Shown in pieces: positions 40,162 to 53,400 of a stretch of DNA of 64,000 bases; position 1 is the first letter of the stretch, and each line of letters opens with the position of its first letter. The notes below the pieces were generated by a model, which saw only the letters and a list, made by a program, of their open reading frames with translations, made no database searches and was not told the origin of the DNA. This DNA comes from Erythrocercus mccallii (taxonomy: Eukaryota; Chordata; Aves; Passeriformes; Dicruridae), in contig VZRG01000784.1 of assembly GCA_013397435.1 (NCBI GenBank), positions 58,884 through 122,883 of the forward strand, in the 5' to 3' direction. Both the position numbers and the translations under genes were made by a program.

Positions 40162-41085
40162 AAGCTCACAGAAGAATCCATCAATCAGCTTTTGACTTTT
40201 TTTGTTCAAGATTCTCCAGGTTAATCCTCAGGAATTTAGTAGTTTAAGCTGACACCTAAGAATTGCTGTGGAGTGAGGTGGGAGAGTTTAGTAAAAGCAA
40301 AAAAACAACTGTTGTTCAGAGCATGTCTTGTTCAGCCTAGCAAACCCTGCAGCCTCCCTTAGATTTCAAAAGTGTCCCTTGTGTGAGCTCTTTCCCTTTA
40401 ATGGGCAACAAAACAAGTTAAAGAGGTTGAAGCACTGTCCTTGGATAAAAGTAGATATGAAAGATTGAAGAGATGCATCCTCTAGTGTCAACTCCTTGCA
40501 TTCATGCCACAAAAGCACACAGGAAAGAGAGAATGCCTTCCACTGTGCTAGAATGCTTTCAAACAAGATATTTCTACAAAAACAAATACCAGGATTTGAC
40601 CCACCTTGGGAGAAGACTCAAAGGGAAGTCTTTCTCTGGTGTTAATTCTTCATTCACCCGCTACCAGCTCTGCTTTTTCCCCCCATTAGTAAGAAGCAAT
40701 AGTCTTCCTATATTAAAAAATCTCACAAGTTTCATGATTTGAAAGTGTTTCAACATCTTACCAATTTAGGTCATTAATTTGACCCAAAAAACAACCAAAG
40801 TTATGAAGAAGGTTGTAATTAAACAGTGCATCACTTTGAATTATTGTTTTCCTTACTGTATGACTACTGTGATATCAAAGATGGATTTTGGAGGAAAAAA
40901 GATTAGGTATTGCCTGCCAGCACATTGCACTCAAATGCTTAGTGCATCTTGAATGGCATATTTCATACTTCAGTCATCTCCCTTTACCTGACACTAATAA
41001 CCATTTCAAAAATCAAAATCCTTGCCACCTGGAATGTTTTCTGAGAATTTTGCACTTTGACAATAAAATATTTTGAAATGGAAAT
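40162..41085 (+). other. FAM161B: FAM161B 3' UTR
   Basis: Sequence from the TAA stop to the inferred cleavage site about 20 bases after the AATAAA at 41062. It holds no recognisable coding segment; the open frame at 40473-40742 is not related to any family I know. Confidence 0.65.
41062..41067 (+). terminator. FAM161B: FAM161B polyadenylation signal AATAAA
   Basis: Canonical hexamer about 900 bases after the FAM161B stop codon, followed by a T/GT-rich stretch (gtttctgtattgctc). It lies about 200 bases from the convergent ZNF410 signal, leaving almost no intergenic space. Confidence 0.75.
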
Positions 41086-41267
41086 GTTTCTGTATTGCTC
41101 AATTTTCCTTATCATCTTTTCCTCACTTAAATAGATGTGTCTCTTTTTGTCACCTCAATCCTTTTTTCCTTACACTGTAACAACACAGCCTTATCATCAA
41201 ATCAGAAATACAGTACCTGTCAGAGCTACCACATTAGACAAAGATATAAAACTGAAGTAATGACATT

Positions 41268-41273
41268 TTTAAT
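41268..41273 (-). terminator. ZNF410: ZNF410 polyadenylation signal ATTAAA
   Basis: The + strand TTTAAT reads ATTAAA on the - strand, 56 bases beyond the ZNF410 stop codon at 41331-41329. A TG-containing stretch lies downstream on the - strand. If used, the ZNF410 3' UTR is under 100 bases. Confidence 0.55.
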
Positions 41274-41328
41274 CATAACAAAGTACTAAATCCAAGAATT
41301 TGTGGCCCAGGGGTTTCACACTGCTGCA

Positions 41329-41435
41329 TTACAGGCTGCATGCACCAGACTGCAGCATCCTCGTTTGCAACTCAGTCTCCACACTGAGAAGCTCCTCAGA
41401 GGGTTCCAGGAAGGCTGTTACCAGTGTACCAGTTC
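41329..41435 (-). CDS. ZNF410: Inferred last coding exon of ZNF410 with a diverged C-terminal tail
   Basis: After the 43127-42990 exon, which ends in phase 1, the best continuation on the - strand is an acceptor (cctgtgtag|gaactgg) at 41435. It keeps the frame and gives 35 residues beginning GTGTLVTAFLEPSEELL and ending GACSL before TAA. The segment LVTAFLEPSEELL resembles the LTAVNPQELL stretch near the end of the mammalian protein, but the roughly 35 residues that precede it in mammals have no visible counterpart in the 1.55 kb intron. An alternative acceptor at the CTGCAG near 42218 would give only a few residues before a stop. The call rests on phase and weak similarity, not on a strong family match. 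Confidence 0.55.
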
Positions 41436-44400
41436 CTACACAGGATTAATGATATAGGACATCCAGAGGCTGTTCTTTCTCTGGGTATCCCTGGAAAAGA
41501 GCAGCGATGTAAGCATATAGTCACCATGCCTTGCCACATTGAAAGAGGAAGGAAAGAAGATTACTTCCATGCTCTAAGTCTGTGGTTTAAAGCCTCTTTG
41601 GATCTATTTGGAGCAGTGGGACTGAAATTTTAATACATACATTTTGAAGGGTATTTACTAAAACTGATTGCCAATTTCCATAATAATAGTTAATGATGCT
41701 GAAAAAAGGAAATTTCCAAGAATGTGAAGTGAAAAGGGAAACCCTAAGAAAGGAGAAACAAAAGTTGAAATTATTATGCCATATCCTTTTAACAAATACT
41801 AAGGTGACATGCATGAATATAATAACAAATTAAAGTCTTCATATTAGCCCCTAAACAGAAATCGCAGAAAGTAAAAGCATCAAACTAAGTAACTGAAAAC
41901 TCACATCTCTCTTGCTAAACAAAGTTTTGCTCTGAAAGGAGGATTACATTTCTGTAATCCTGAAAGAGAGCTGTAGTCTCTTAATATGTCTCAAAAATGC
42001 TATGGAAATAAAGAGTTTCAATCAACTATGGTTGATTTTTGCATTTTATGAAACTATTTGGTTATATTCAGTTACAAGATATACAGCCCGTTCAGCTAAC
42101 CTACAAAAATACTGTAGAAAAGAAGACATCTCACTGGAGTATCTCCCATCAATTGCTGAGATGGCAGCCAAACTGCATCAGACTCTGATACTCAGGTACC
42201 TGGTGGAGCTTCTGCAGGAACCCCCAGGTTATATACAATACCGGTACCAGCAGCAGCACTACCTTTCCATTCAGCTAGGGAGCAATATAAACTCTAGGCA
42301 TTCCCTTTGCATAGAAGCTATTACATATACACAGTACCTTAGCAAAACTCGGCATTCTCAGTAATGCCAGTTCTGAAGACTCTTTAACAAAATATTCAAA
42401 ACATCATGTGGAAGACTCATTTAAAGAGCTTGATATACCAAACAAATTTTGGAGAAAAATGACTGGTAAAAGCAGGAACAGAATGCAAATGTAAATGAAT
42501 GATATCAAGTAGTACATTTATTTTATATAGTAAGTCAGCTTCTGACAGTGAGATGTATTAGAATATAGTCTCTGAAGGTAAAGGGTAGAAGGAAGGCCTG
42601 TTGCTCAAGATACTGAATATTTGAACACTGCCTAGCACAATGAGGTCCTGGTCCTTAGCTGGGGCTCCTAGGTGCTCCAGCAAAACAAACACTTTAGGCT
42701 TTAGGAGATGGACTGCATAAGCAGTTTTGAAATGGCGTTTCACAACATGGGCTAAGTAACACCTAAGCAGCAGATTTCACCTTTTAAGCTCTGCAAGAGA
42801 GAAACTTGGTCCAGCAGATCTTCTCCAACTCTAGTTTCAGGATTCATCCACTATCTACCCACCCCTCTGTGCACAGTTAAAGCAATGTTCATTCATCCCA
42901 CTGCAATATGGTGAGCCTCAAGGAGGAATGATTGATCCCATCTCAGTCACCACATATCAGAGGGCGGAAGAAAGAGCAGCTGGTCTCACCCTCTTCTACT
43001 CCAATAATTGACTCAGTGTCTGGCAAGTGCAGAGACTCAACACCAAGGCTGGGCTGAGAGTTCATGGAGATGAGATTCTTACTATGCACTGTCGATTCTT
43101 CCAGCAAACTGCTGCCCATCAGTGACTCTATTATGAAAAAAAAGGGTAAAATTCTCATGATGCAATGACACTGCAATAAAAGATACAATCCCTGCCCCAC
43201 TTCAAGTCATGCTGAGTTCTTCCCTAGACACCTACTTTATCCACTCCTACTCCTTGGGCATCCAGTGCTCCAATGGATGGAAAATACTAAGTTTATTGTT
43301 TTGAATGTTATTATGGTGGGATCTTATGCAGGATTGGCTTTCTCTTTAAATAATTCACATTGTGTAAAAACCCAGGCTGCTTGCAACAAGAAAACATAAC
43401 CAAGGGAAAAAATCCACATAAAAAAACCCAACTAGATTCATATTGATTTTGAAAACAATAAATATATCTGCCCATTGACCACCATACAAAAATACACCTT
43501 TGTCTTCTGTCCTAGAAAAGGGGAGGGTAAGCAGTCTTCATCTCCAAGAGGAACAGACTTATGTTTCTTACTGGCTTGTGGTCTCAAATTATCAGGACAA
43601 ACATCTTTTCTTTGACCATCCACTAATTATTTTTCCTGCACTTTTTCCCCAGAGTGAGTGTGCTCCCTTCTTTACCTGGCTGTTCTCGCTCCCTGCTGCC
43701 AGCTGTTCCAATTCGGGTGTGGTGTTTCCTCATATGCACATTTCTGCTACCACTCTGGGAAAATGTCTTCCCACAAATTTGGCACTGATGGGGCTTCACT
43801 CCTTGGAGTCAAAGGGGGAAGAAATATCCCAAGAATTACCAAACTGGGAGAAGAGACCTCATCAACTAATAGCAGTTTTGAAATGCCTGTTAACACCACT
43901 GGTGCTAATTTATCAGTAAAAATCAAATGAGAAGTACTCCCATCTCCTGTAGGGCCATAAGCTTCTAGAACAGAAGTTTAGATATCAGTATTGGCAGTTG
44001 TTGGAAAACTCAAGTCTGAAGAGTAACAGTCTTCAAGTCAGATTGATGAGAGGGAACAAGTTATTTGAAATAATTTACTCATTGATATGGAAATACTTGA
44101 TGTCCCACACATAGAATAAAATGACCAGAGGCAAGGAAGCTGTCTCCTGCCATCACACAATGGATTGCAGCATCTGGTTTACGTTACTGAGCAGAGCCTT
44201 GATGATGACTTGTCACTGTGAAAGGATTTCCATTTTACAGAGCTCATCATTTTCACAATACAAGCATGCTGTCCATACTTCTTGGCTCAGTGGCATGGAA
44301 GCCAAGGAGACAGGACAGAAAAGGCATGGAGAACTCAATCCCAAATGTTACTACCTCAATAAAATCTCCCATTCCCCAAACATACCCTTTTCATTGTGTG

Positions 44401-47400
44401 CTGATGATATTTAAGATAGATCAATCAAAACAGAAGGCAGAAGCTTTGAAACACTTGTGAAATACATTTCCACCTAAACCTTTGTCCAATTACAAGTATG
44501 TAGTAGGAAAAAATAAAGGAAAACCCTACCTATGGCAGAAACCCACTTGCAAGAGATTTCAGATTCAAATGGCTGTGGTTAATACACAGAGATGCTAGTC
44601 TCTCTTTTAAATAACCAAATGGCAGCTATGAAAGATATTCAACTTCATGACAATTTAGAAACAATTTAAAAAATAGTTTTTAAAATGTAATTTGAATTTA
44701 GAGATAGAAACAACCTAAAAGATTAAAGTGTACAGGCTACAGGCACTACGAAAGAGAAGTCAAAAAACACTACGACCAGAAGTTCTGTAGAAACCGGGAT
44801 TTTTCTTAAGGAAATCAAATCAAAGTCCTACAATAAAGGTCTTTTTTCAGACAGATCACAGAATGTCAGATGAAGACTCTTACCTGAGTGGACAACCAAA
44901 TGTTTCCGAAGACTGGAGTATTCAGCAAAGGAGCGACCACATCCCTGTGCCTGACACAGAAAGGGTTTTTCCCCTACAAGGGAAAAGTAAGTTCTTAGAT
45001 TTTGGGATCACAACTTAATCTGATTGCCCAAGTCCCTGAGAACCGCTTGGACAATCTCTACTCCATCTTCCCATTTGGCCTTATGTATATCAGAGTTCCA
45101 TGGAAATTACACATCCTTCCTAAGGCTTTTACAGCATGCTCTTCACCAGAGGAAACAGTGGCATAATTTTAAAATATTCTTAGACCATCATTCACCAAAA
45201 GTGAAGCAAGAGACTACTGTTTCTAGATAATCTTCTAAGTATATAAATAATAATAGAATAATATAAAACTACTTGATCCATGATGTCTCTTCAATGCAGT
45301 TCTCAACAATCAGCTCTCTATTCCACACACTCACAGGGTCCTGCTCCCTTTCTGCCTCTCAGTGCCAAAAATCCCATTAACTGTATTTCCCTTCATATCA
45401 GATTCTATACATTATTTCAGATCAGGCTCAACTTGCCAAAATCCTGTGAGAGATGTGTCAGTCATTTATATCTATGTGTGGAGGAACTGTAATTCAAGGC
45501 ACAAATTGTTCTCATGGGCTGAAATTTATATCACAGCTATTTTTGATTTATTTGAATTATGATAAATTGGGAGGTTACTACATTAATGCAGTGCAATAAA
45601 ATTAATCTGTTTTGAACACTTTCTTAGTAAAGCTGGATACAACTTTTGCCTGCAACATCCCACTAAAGAACTCAATACGCCATGCTTAACACTATGATTT
45701 CAAGCCTTTAATTGGACCCCTGTACAAAAGTAATAGCAACACCATAGGAGATTAAGCAAGCTATTTTAACATTTTATTATATAACATATATGTAGTTCTT
45801 TCAGAGTAAATTTGTTTTCAAAGGTGTTTCTACTGTGACTTTGCCTTTAGAAGTCTTCTGCCTACAGCTCATTTACTAGCCTCCTATCTACAATAGCATT
45901 TGACAGCTGTGAGCAAAAACAATCAACACAGCATGTACCAATTGGTTTTCCAAAGCTGAAATACATAGCAGAGTCTCAAACACTGATTGTACTTTCTGGA
46001 TTGCTATAAATCTTTAAAAGTTCAGAAAAACTATTGACCTATATAACAGCACACAGTTCTAACTCTAAGACACCCCAGAGCTACTTACACCTGCAATTTC
46101 ATAACACCCTTGGTCTGATCAAACACTTAATTCCACATTATCCATTTGCAGCTTAGAAAGCTACTATTTACTCCTCCAGAAGCTACTGCTCTGCTGGTTG
46201 CAGAACGCTCACTTATCAGGGAGGATTGTGCATGTATCAGCTGGGCCTATTAACTTAATCTGAACCTTGCCCGGGAGCTGTAAGTGCAAAAGAAAACTGC
46301 AAAAAATATAGCTGCTGTTACTACACATTCAAAATTTTATTATTGGTATGTACAGTTTTTAACTACATCCCAACATCTGCCCCCAAACCATGTGTTCTAG
46401 CTAGACTGCACATACTTTAAAATAGCAGCCTTTTCCCATGTGTATCGACAAACCACATACCATACGGTCGTGTTTAAGTAAGGCAGAAGGCACAAACAGC
46501 TGCTGGCAACCCATATAATCTGTAATTTCATTTTACCTGGGAGGCCTTGTTCTCTCACACTTGTCAAGGTTATTTTGAAATGCTAACCAACTGTAATACA
46601 ATGCTTCCAAGGCCATCAGGGAATCTCTAACAGTATACCAAGAAGCTTGAACAGGGCCATTTGTTTGAGTATTGTGATAACCCTGAGGCTTAAAAATCTA
46701 AACAAACAAAATCACCAGAATATTCACTATGAACTTTGCTGGTCATTAATTAAATTGCTGGTCACTATTAAATTGCTGGTCATTTCAGCAGTAACTTTTG
46801 TGCCTCTCTCTAACTTTCTAGTACAAAAACACCTAAAGCACTTTGGCTGTTACACCAATTTCTAAAAATACTGACAGGGCAGGATCATATCCTCCAGAGG
46901 AGCCATCATAAAAAAACCATATATAAAATACAGCATGATGAAATAAAGATTTTTGTTTTATTTACTATAAAAAGCTGACCATGAATTGAGAGTATACAGG
47001 CTCCAGCATACAGTAACATCCCAAATTAGCATTGGCACAAACAGAGCAGTTTGCACACCACAATGCGGTCTTCTAATTACTGTTTTTTTCTACTTTTCTT
47101 TGCTACTATATTTTTGCAACTCATTCCACTGCATTCCTCATTTCCCTGTATGTCCCAAATGTAGTCATTCTACAAGCAGCATAGGTAACACGAGCTAGTC
47201 AGTCAGATGTCAGTACGGTTCCTACATCTAAGCTATTGAGCCTTTCAGGAATTTCAAATAACCTCTTTATAAAACACAATTTCAGAAGTCATGTTCACTA
47301 ACGATTCCCTTGTTAACAGCCTAGTTTCATACACTCCTCCCTCCATCACACAACTGGAAGGGAATCTTCAGAGTATGCATCTGAGCAGAATACAGCATCA

Positions 47401-50400
47401 CCACACACTATTTGAAAGGTAAAGCCTGTGTGAAACTATACAGGATAGTAAAATAGACTAGCACTTGATTTATCTGACCTATAGATTAATGGGAATTGAC
47501 AGAAAAGGGTCATTAATGGAGGGCAGAGGTAAACAACATAATACTTTCAATAGTTTGGGGACAGAGGAGGAAGTGGTTTATTCCTCGGGAAAGACCCCAC
47601 CTCAGCAGACCACAAATAGGTGAGGTCTAAAACACACCAGTGTGAATTCGTAGGTGGTTCTTCAGATTTCCAGCTGTTGTGAACTGTTTACCACAGCCCA
47701 GTTCTGTGCATACAAAGGGTTTTTCACCATTGTGAGTTCTCATGTGCACCTTCAGCCTCTGCAAGACATAGAAACTCTTTCCACAACCTTCTGCTGGGCA
47801 GGTGAAGGAGCGATCGTTCCTGGAAAGCAACAAAAAGCTGTTTCACTACCAGCACATGCAACACATTTTTTATGAACACTTGACTTCTTTCTTTTATTAA
47901 ATATGAGTACCTGTTAAAATACAAAAATTCGAAACCAAACATAACAAGGACCTGCAAAATTATATAAATCTAATCCAAGTTTTTTCAGCATAATTGACTT
48001 AAAGCACTCAAGAGACCTAATATTTATAAGAATAATGCCAGGTTTTCACAGCTTGTCAATGTCAAAACCTAACATCTCAAATACAGAGGGCATTTTTTCA
48101 AGGTCATAACAACAAATAGCTTCATTCTGCTCACCGGTGTGTTTTTAGATGATACTTGAAGTGAGCTGGCCACACAAATGTCCGATCACAGCCCTCAACT
48201 GTGCACTTCAGCTTCCTTTCCACACGAGATAAATGAGGAATTGGGCTTGAATCTTTTGCCTGCCCATCTCCTGTGCAAAGATGAACATTTTCACCTGGAA
48301 AAAAACAACCCACTGAAATCTAAAAAATATACAGATTACTATAATGTGTCAAATTTAATAGAGAAACCAGCACCATATATGATACAGGATTGTAAATCAG
48401 GTATGTGTCTGGCTACTGTTTAGCTTGTCCTACATGCTGCTGCCTAGCCTGTAACAGAGATGAGACACAGACTTGCAAACCATGCCAGGCCCATAAACTA
48501 TTCCCAACAAGCCATCTGGATCAGATCAACTGCTACCAGATAAGGCTTATCACAAAAAGAATAGAAAACTAATGCAGCAGAAATTGTAAAAATGGCCTGT
48601 ATATCAATATCAAACAACCATTTTAACTATCAGCCAACTATCACCTATTAGCTAAGCTGTTTTTAAAAACACCTTAGCTAAAGTAAGAGATATTGCATTT
48701 GCTTGCAATTATTTATTAAAATAATTAAGTCAGAAAGCATGTGACTAAATCCAATTATGTATTCTGCAGAAAACTGATCTCCAAACTCAGTGGAGCTAAA
48801 AAAAAAGCATAATTTACAGTATGTATTAAAAATAGGCTCTTTAAAGAGAAAATGAAAGTTGAAAAACAAGCAGCTGCAGTCAGAAACAAGATATTCTTTA
48901 CATGTACCAGAGGACTAGTAGGCTACAATGAACAGATGGTTCCACTAGAGTTGATTCCCAAAGAAAAAAATGTAAAGCCTATTTATACCGAAGAAAAAAA
49001 GCATAATTGTCCTGTATAACTCTGTCACTGACAATTTGAAGATGTCATAACTGATTCAAGGCAAGAGAGAATTAAAGCGAGGAAGAAACAATGTGAAACT
49101 AGGGGTCTTGTACAGAACGTTCAACTTTTGAGACACAATCTGTGGACCTCCTACCATTATTGCTTGCTTTGGCATTCTTTGCAAGTTGTGCCCGAGTGGC
49201 AGCAATTAAACTGTCATGGGCCAATTCTTGCACTCGTAGGAACCATGGGGTACTGCTGTCTGTACTATCATGAGAGAGAAAGTCATTGCCAGAATCTTCT
49301 GCTTCATCTTGAACAAACACCAAGTGCTCTGCGGGAGACCCCAGCCCTAGAAAAGAAGACAAATTTGTGAAACAGGAATGTAACAGAGGGAAATTTCTTT
49401 TGTTTCTCAGAGATTAGTGTTCATAGCATGGACGAAATAGCTGCCCTGAAAAAGTCTCCACTGACCTCTACATTGTAGAAAGATGTTGATAACTAAATGC
49501 TCCTGAAATATCCAATAATGCCCAGCAAATTTCATGATCTTTCCTCTTCATAAGCAGTAGGGACAGAGTTGTACTTGTATCTCCTGCATTCTGCTGAGAC
49601 ATATCCAGCCAGATGACAAACAGAAGGACAATTACCTGCTCTTGTTAGGTTGAGAAGAATGAATGAAGTGCTGTCGCTGGGCTGGAGGTCTTGCAATAAA
49701 CTAGAAGTTTCTGGAGTTGACAGAAGTTCAGATGGTTTCTGCACATTCTGTGCCCTTGTTTCCTCTCCATCGGGGCCTACATTTACCTGGAGACTTCTCA
49801 AGACAGCAGATGAAGAAACATCTTTGGAAGAATTAGTGTGACTTGGAGAAGTGAGATCTCTTTCATCATCTAATGAGGAAAGTGAAACCAGAGTAAATAA
49901 AAGTATAAATACACTATGACTAAAAGACACCTATGAAGTTATTTTTCTAGGAAAAGACCCCAAAACTTCAGAGGGAAAGGAGGAGGAAGTTTCTAACTAG
50001 TTAGACTTCACTATTAAATGAGATGATTCAGTCACTAATGATCTTGTTCCTCCATCCCTGGAATGTCTTATCAGCAAGAGACAGTGAGGCCAGAGTGGTG
50101 AACTAAAGACAGCTATATGAAGGGCAGGGTCACAAAGATCTGCCACATAGATTTTACCTGGCAACATGAGTCTGTTGCATTCTGAGGTCTCAGTAACAGG
50201 AAGCAGAGAGAGACAGGTGATGTCTTTTGGTTCTGATTCCACTAGTCCTTGTCCCAGTGGAATAGAAGTATTTTGAACAAACTGAACCAGCAGCTGGAAA
50301 AACATACTGAATATTAGGTCAAGAGCAGCACAAATCATTTAAAAAGGTACTAAATCCCGTCAAACCAGTAGTCCCTACTGTCTTGTAGGAGACATTGAAT

Positions 50401-53400
50401 ATAATACCATGAATACACACAGATATAAATGAAAACATTTCTATTTACATTAATACAAGGAAAGTATTGTTTGTCATCTCTGAAACACCTATAAACTTCT
50501 CATCTCTTTAACATATAATAAGCAGCTCTGGATCATTGCAGAGTATGTCTAGTTAGGCTATATTTCTTTTTAATTATTTTTTTACCACTTGATACTTTAC
50601 TATAGTCTAACGGTTCAAGTAAATGTTTTCCATGCTCAGCCTTTGGTACAGGTATTTTTTAAAATAATTTTCTTTAAATACTTAACGGAAAGTTGGCCTT
50701 TTCTAAATTCAAAAAAGCAATCAGAAGACTAGTTACAAAGATACCTATCATATGGCTATTCAAACTAAGCAGATAATAATCAGAAAAACAAGGTAGGGAT
50801 GACAAAGGGGAGAACACAGACAGCCTTACCCACCCAAACCAGCTACTCCTAAAACCATCAAAAATGGACAAGCAACCTCACCCACTAAGGAGATTAACAG
50901 AAGAAACCCTCTCCAAAATACTACACAAAACAAGGGGAACTATTGCATAAACAGGTATAGGACATAAACTGAGATGCATCCCCTGGGGAGGAATTTGGGA
51001 CTGGTCAAAAGATCTGGGGAGATTTGTACAGGACTTATTAGGCATTGTTTAAGGGAAAAGATCAAGATGGATCAGGGCAGAACAAACACAAGAAAAATGG
51101 AGAGGGAAGGATAAAAGGGGGCCATTGCATATAAGCAGGAAGTTGGTCAATTCAGTTGTCTGGCACAGCCTAACTCTTACACTCCATCCTGTCTTCTTAT
51201 TAAACTCCATTATTACCTACTTCTGTGTGGTGCTGCTCTCTACAGTGGGTCTCTACTGGCACACACCAGTTTCTAGTGTGTGTCATATGCTAATGAACTC
51301 CAAGCCAGCCGAGTTAGCAAGTGAAATGAGAAGTGTGGGGATAGATCCCAAAGAAACCCATGAAGGTTCTCCTTAGGCAGCAAGCCTTGAACACAGAATC
51401 AGGTACTTTGTGCTGCCCATGTTTATGAGGGTAAAGCTACAAACACTCAGCCTGTGTTCATATGTTTGGTGCCAATCACATCTGTACAGCATATGCACAC
51501 ACATTTTCACACAGGTACTAAACCTCACTAGTGGCTGAATCTAATATCAGAATTAAAGAGCTGTCCTCATGTTTCTTGATGAGCCCAGGAGATGAGAGAT
51601 AATTCAGTTCAGCAGATCTAGCCATCCCTAACATCAGTCAGCTCTGGCAAAAATTACTTCCAGCTACTCCTCAAAATCTTGAGTTATAAAAAAAGGAACC
51701 TTACACTTGAACAGGAAGTCAGAGAAATTACTTTTTTCACCCTGAAAAGGGTTCTCATATTTTTAACCTAGTTCAGAGCAGCAAAGCATGTGCCTTGTTT
51801 ACTTATTCTGTTCCTTTTATGACATCTCAGGTTTTTGTCAGAGTACCAGAGATAGTGCTGGACTCCTCTTTACCTCCAAGGCAGACACAGAAATGAGACT
51901 CTCTTTTTTCTGTTACCAATGTCACAGTACTCCATATTAAAATATTCTGATTTAACAAAGGAAGTGCTGCTGGGAGATAGGAGGTAACACAGCCCAAGTT
52001 TTGCAATGGACTAAACAAATTCTGTGAACTGCACAAGCTTTTTTAAACATGGTCTCAAATCCCTCCTCTTTCTTCCCTAAACTAAATCCCTCCTAAACGT
52101 TCTGAAGTTTGGGATTTAAACTTCAGAAAGACAGAAAGGGGCCAGCTGTAACACACCCAGACACATACTCCACGTTTCAGAGAAAATGCTGCTCAAAACC
52201 CACATGTAGGATCTATTTGTTTGCCTTAAAGTTTAACTCCTGTACTCACATTCTCAGGTTGTTTTTTTTTTAATGAATGAAGAAATAATGGAAAATAACA
52301 ATACACTAAAAGGTAAACCTCAAGTTCCTTATCTCTAGGAAACTCCTTGACAAAGATCCTGCATTCTGCTGATTCTGCTGCTGTCTAGCAAACAACTGTA
52401 GGTAGCAAACTTCCTTTATCTTTGGCACTTAGGAGGAAATTGTACAAGACAGTTATTCAAATCTACTACTCTCATTGTGACACAGTTTAGCATGCAGTCA
52501 CACAGAGCCCAGATGGAGTTGTCTGTGCAGTGAGATAGCTCATAAGTGTCAAAAGAAAGAGACTAAAAAATCCTGATGTGCCCATTGTATATTTGCGATT
52601 AAAACCCAACAGTCATATATAATTTGATTCTTATTTTGTATGTTGTGATTGTCCTAGTACTTCCTTTTCAGAACTATTGGCATCTAATTCCAAATTAGAG
52701 CTGTGGCAGACACCAGCCTTTTTAAGCCTCTCTTATATCAAGAGAAAGTCTGTTAGATCAAAGAAACTGTAAAGAAAACCTAGTATTTTGTGCTCTTATT
52801 TCTCTATGCTCATTTCCTATCACAAAACCACTAGACTGATGCTTTCTCAAACACTTTTATCTCAAACAGCTGCTGCTGTAGGAACCCTGAAGCTTTAACA
52901 GCCCTTACTGGTCTCCTCTGAGACCCCCATCCACACTCTCTCCCTAGGGGCTCCTCTTAAGCTCAGCCTGGGCCAGTCATTCCCTTCCTGAGTTGTGCTG
53001 TAGGTTTACTTGTCTCATGTCTGGATGAACCTCAGATTTTTACTGCATCTGTGTCTCCAAGCCCATCTTCTGGTGCTCCTACCTGGAGTCTGGATAGACT
53101 CTGGACCTGGTTCATCACTTTGCCTTATCCAGGGTGAGGGCTGTGGATTGCACACCTGTCTGTCTCTGCCTTCCATGCTCAGGTGCTGCAGTATTGTGCC
53201 CTGGTCTGTGAGGGCACTGCCTGGGCTGGGATCACCTTTGACTCCCTGCTCACCCTCCCTGAGGAGCAGCCTATCATCACTGACAATGATGAAGCTACAA
53301 ATTAAGTTCTGAAGTCATTCAGATGGCAATGTGCCATTTGAACTAGGCCACAAGCCAGATGGCAGTTTCAAAGGTTAGAATTGTTTCATCTTAGATAGAT

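Noticed and set aside
42002..42364. 120-residue + strand open frame in the last ZNF410 intron
   Set aside because: No domain or splice context. I also examined the opposite strand here as a possible missing ZNF410 exon, but every in-phase reading stops after a few residues.
43500..43919. 139-residue + strand open frame
   Set aside because: It is antisense to the ZNF410 finger-5 exon (43676-43801) and extends into intron on both sides.
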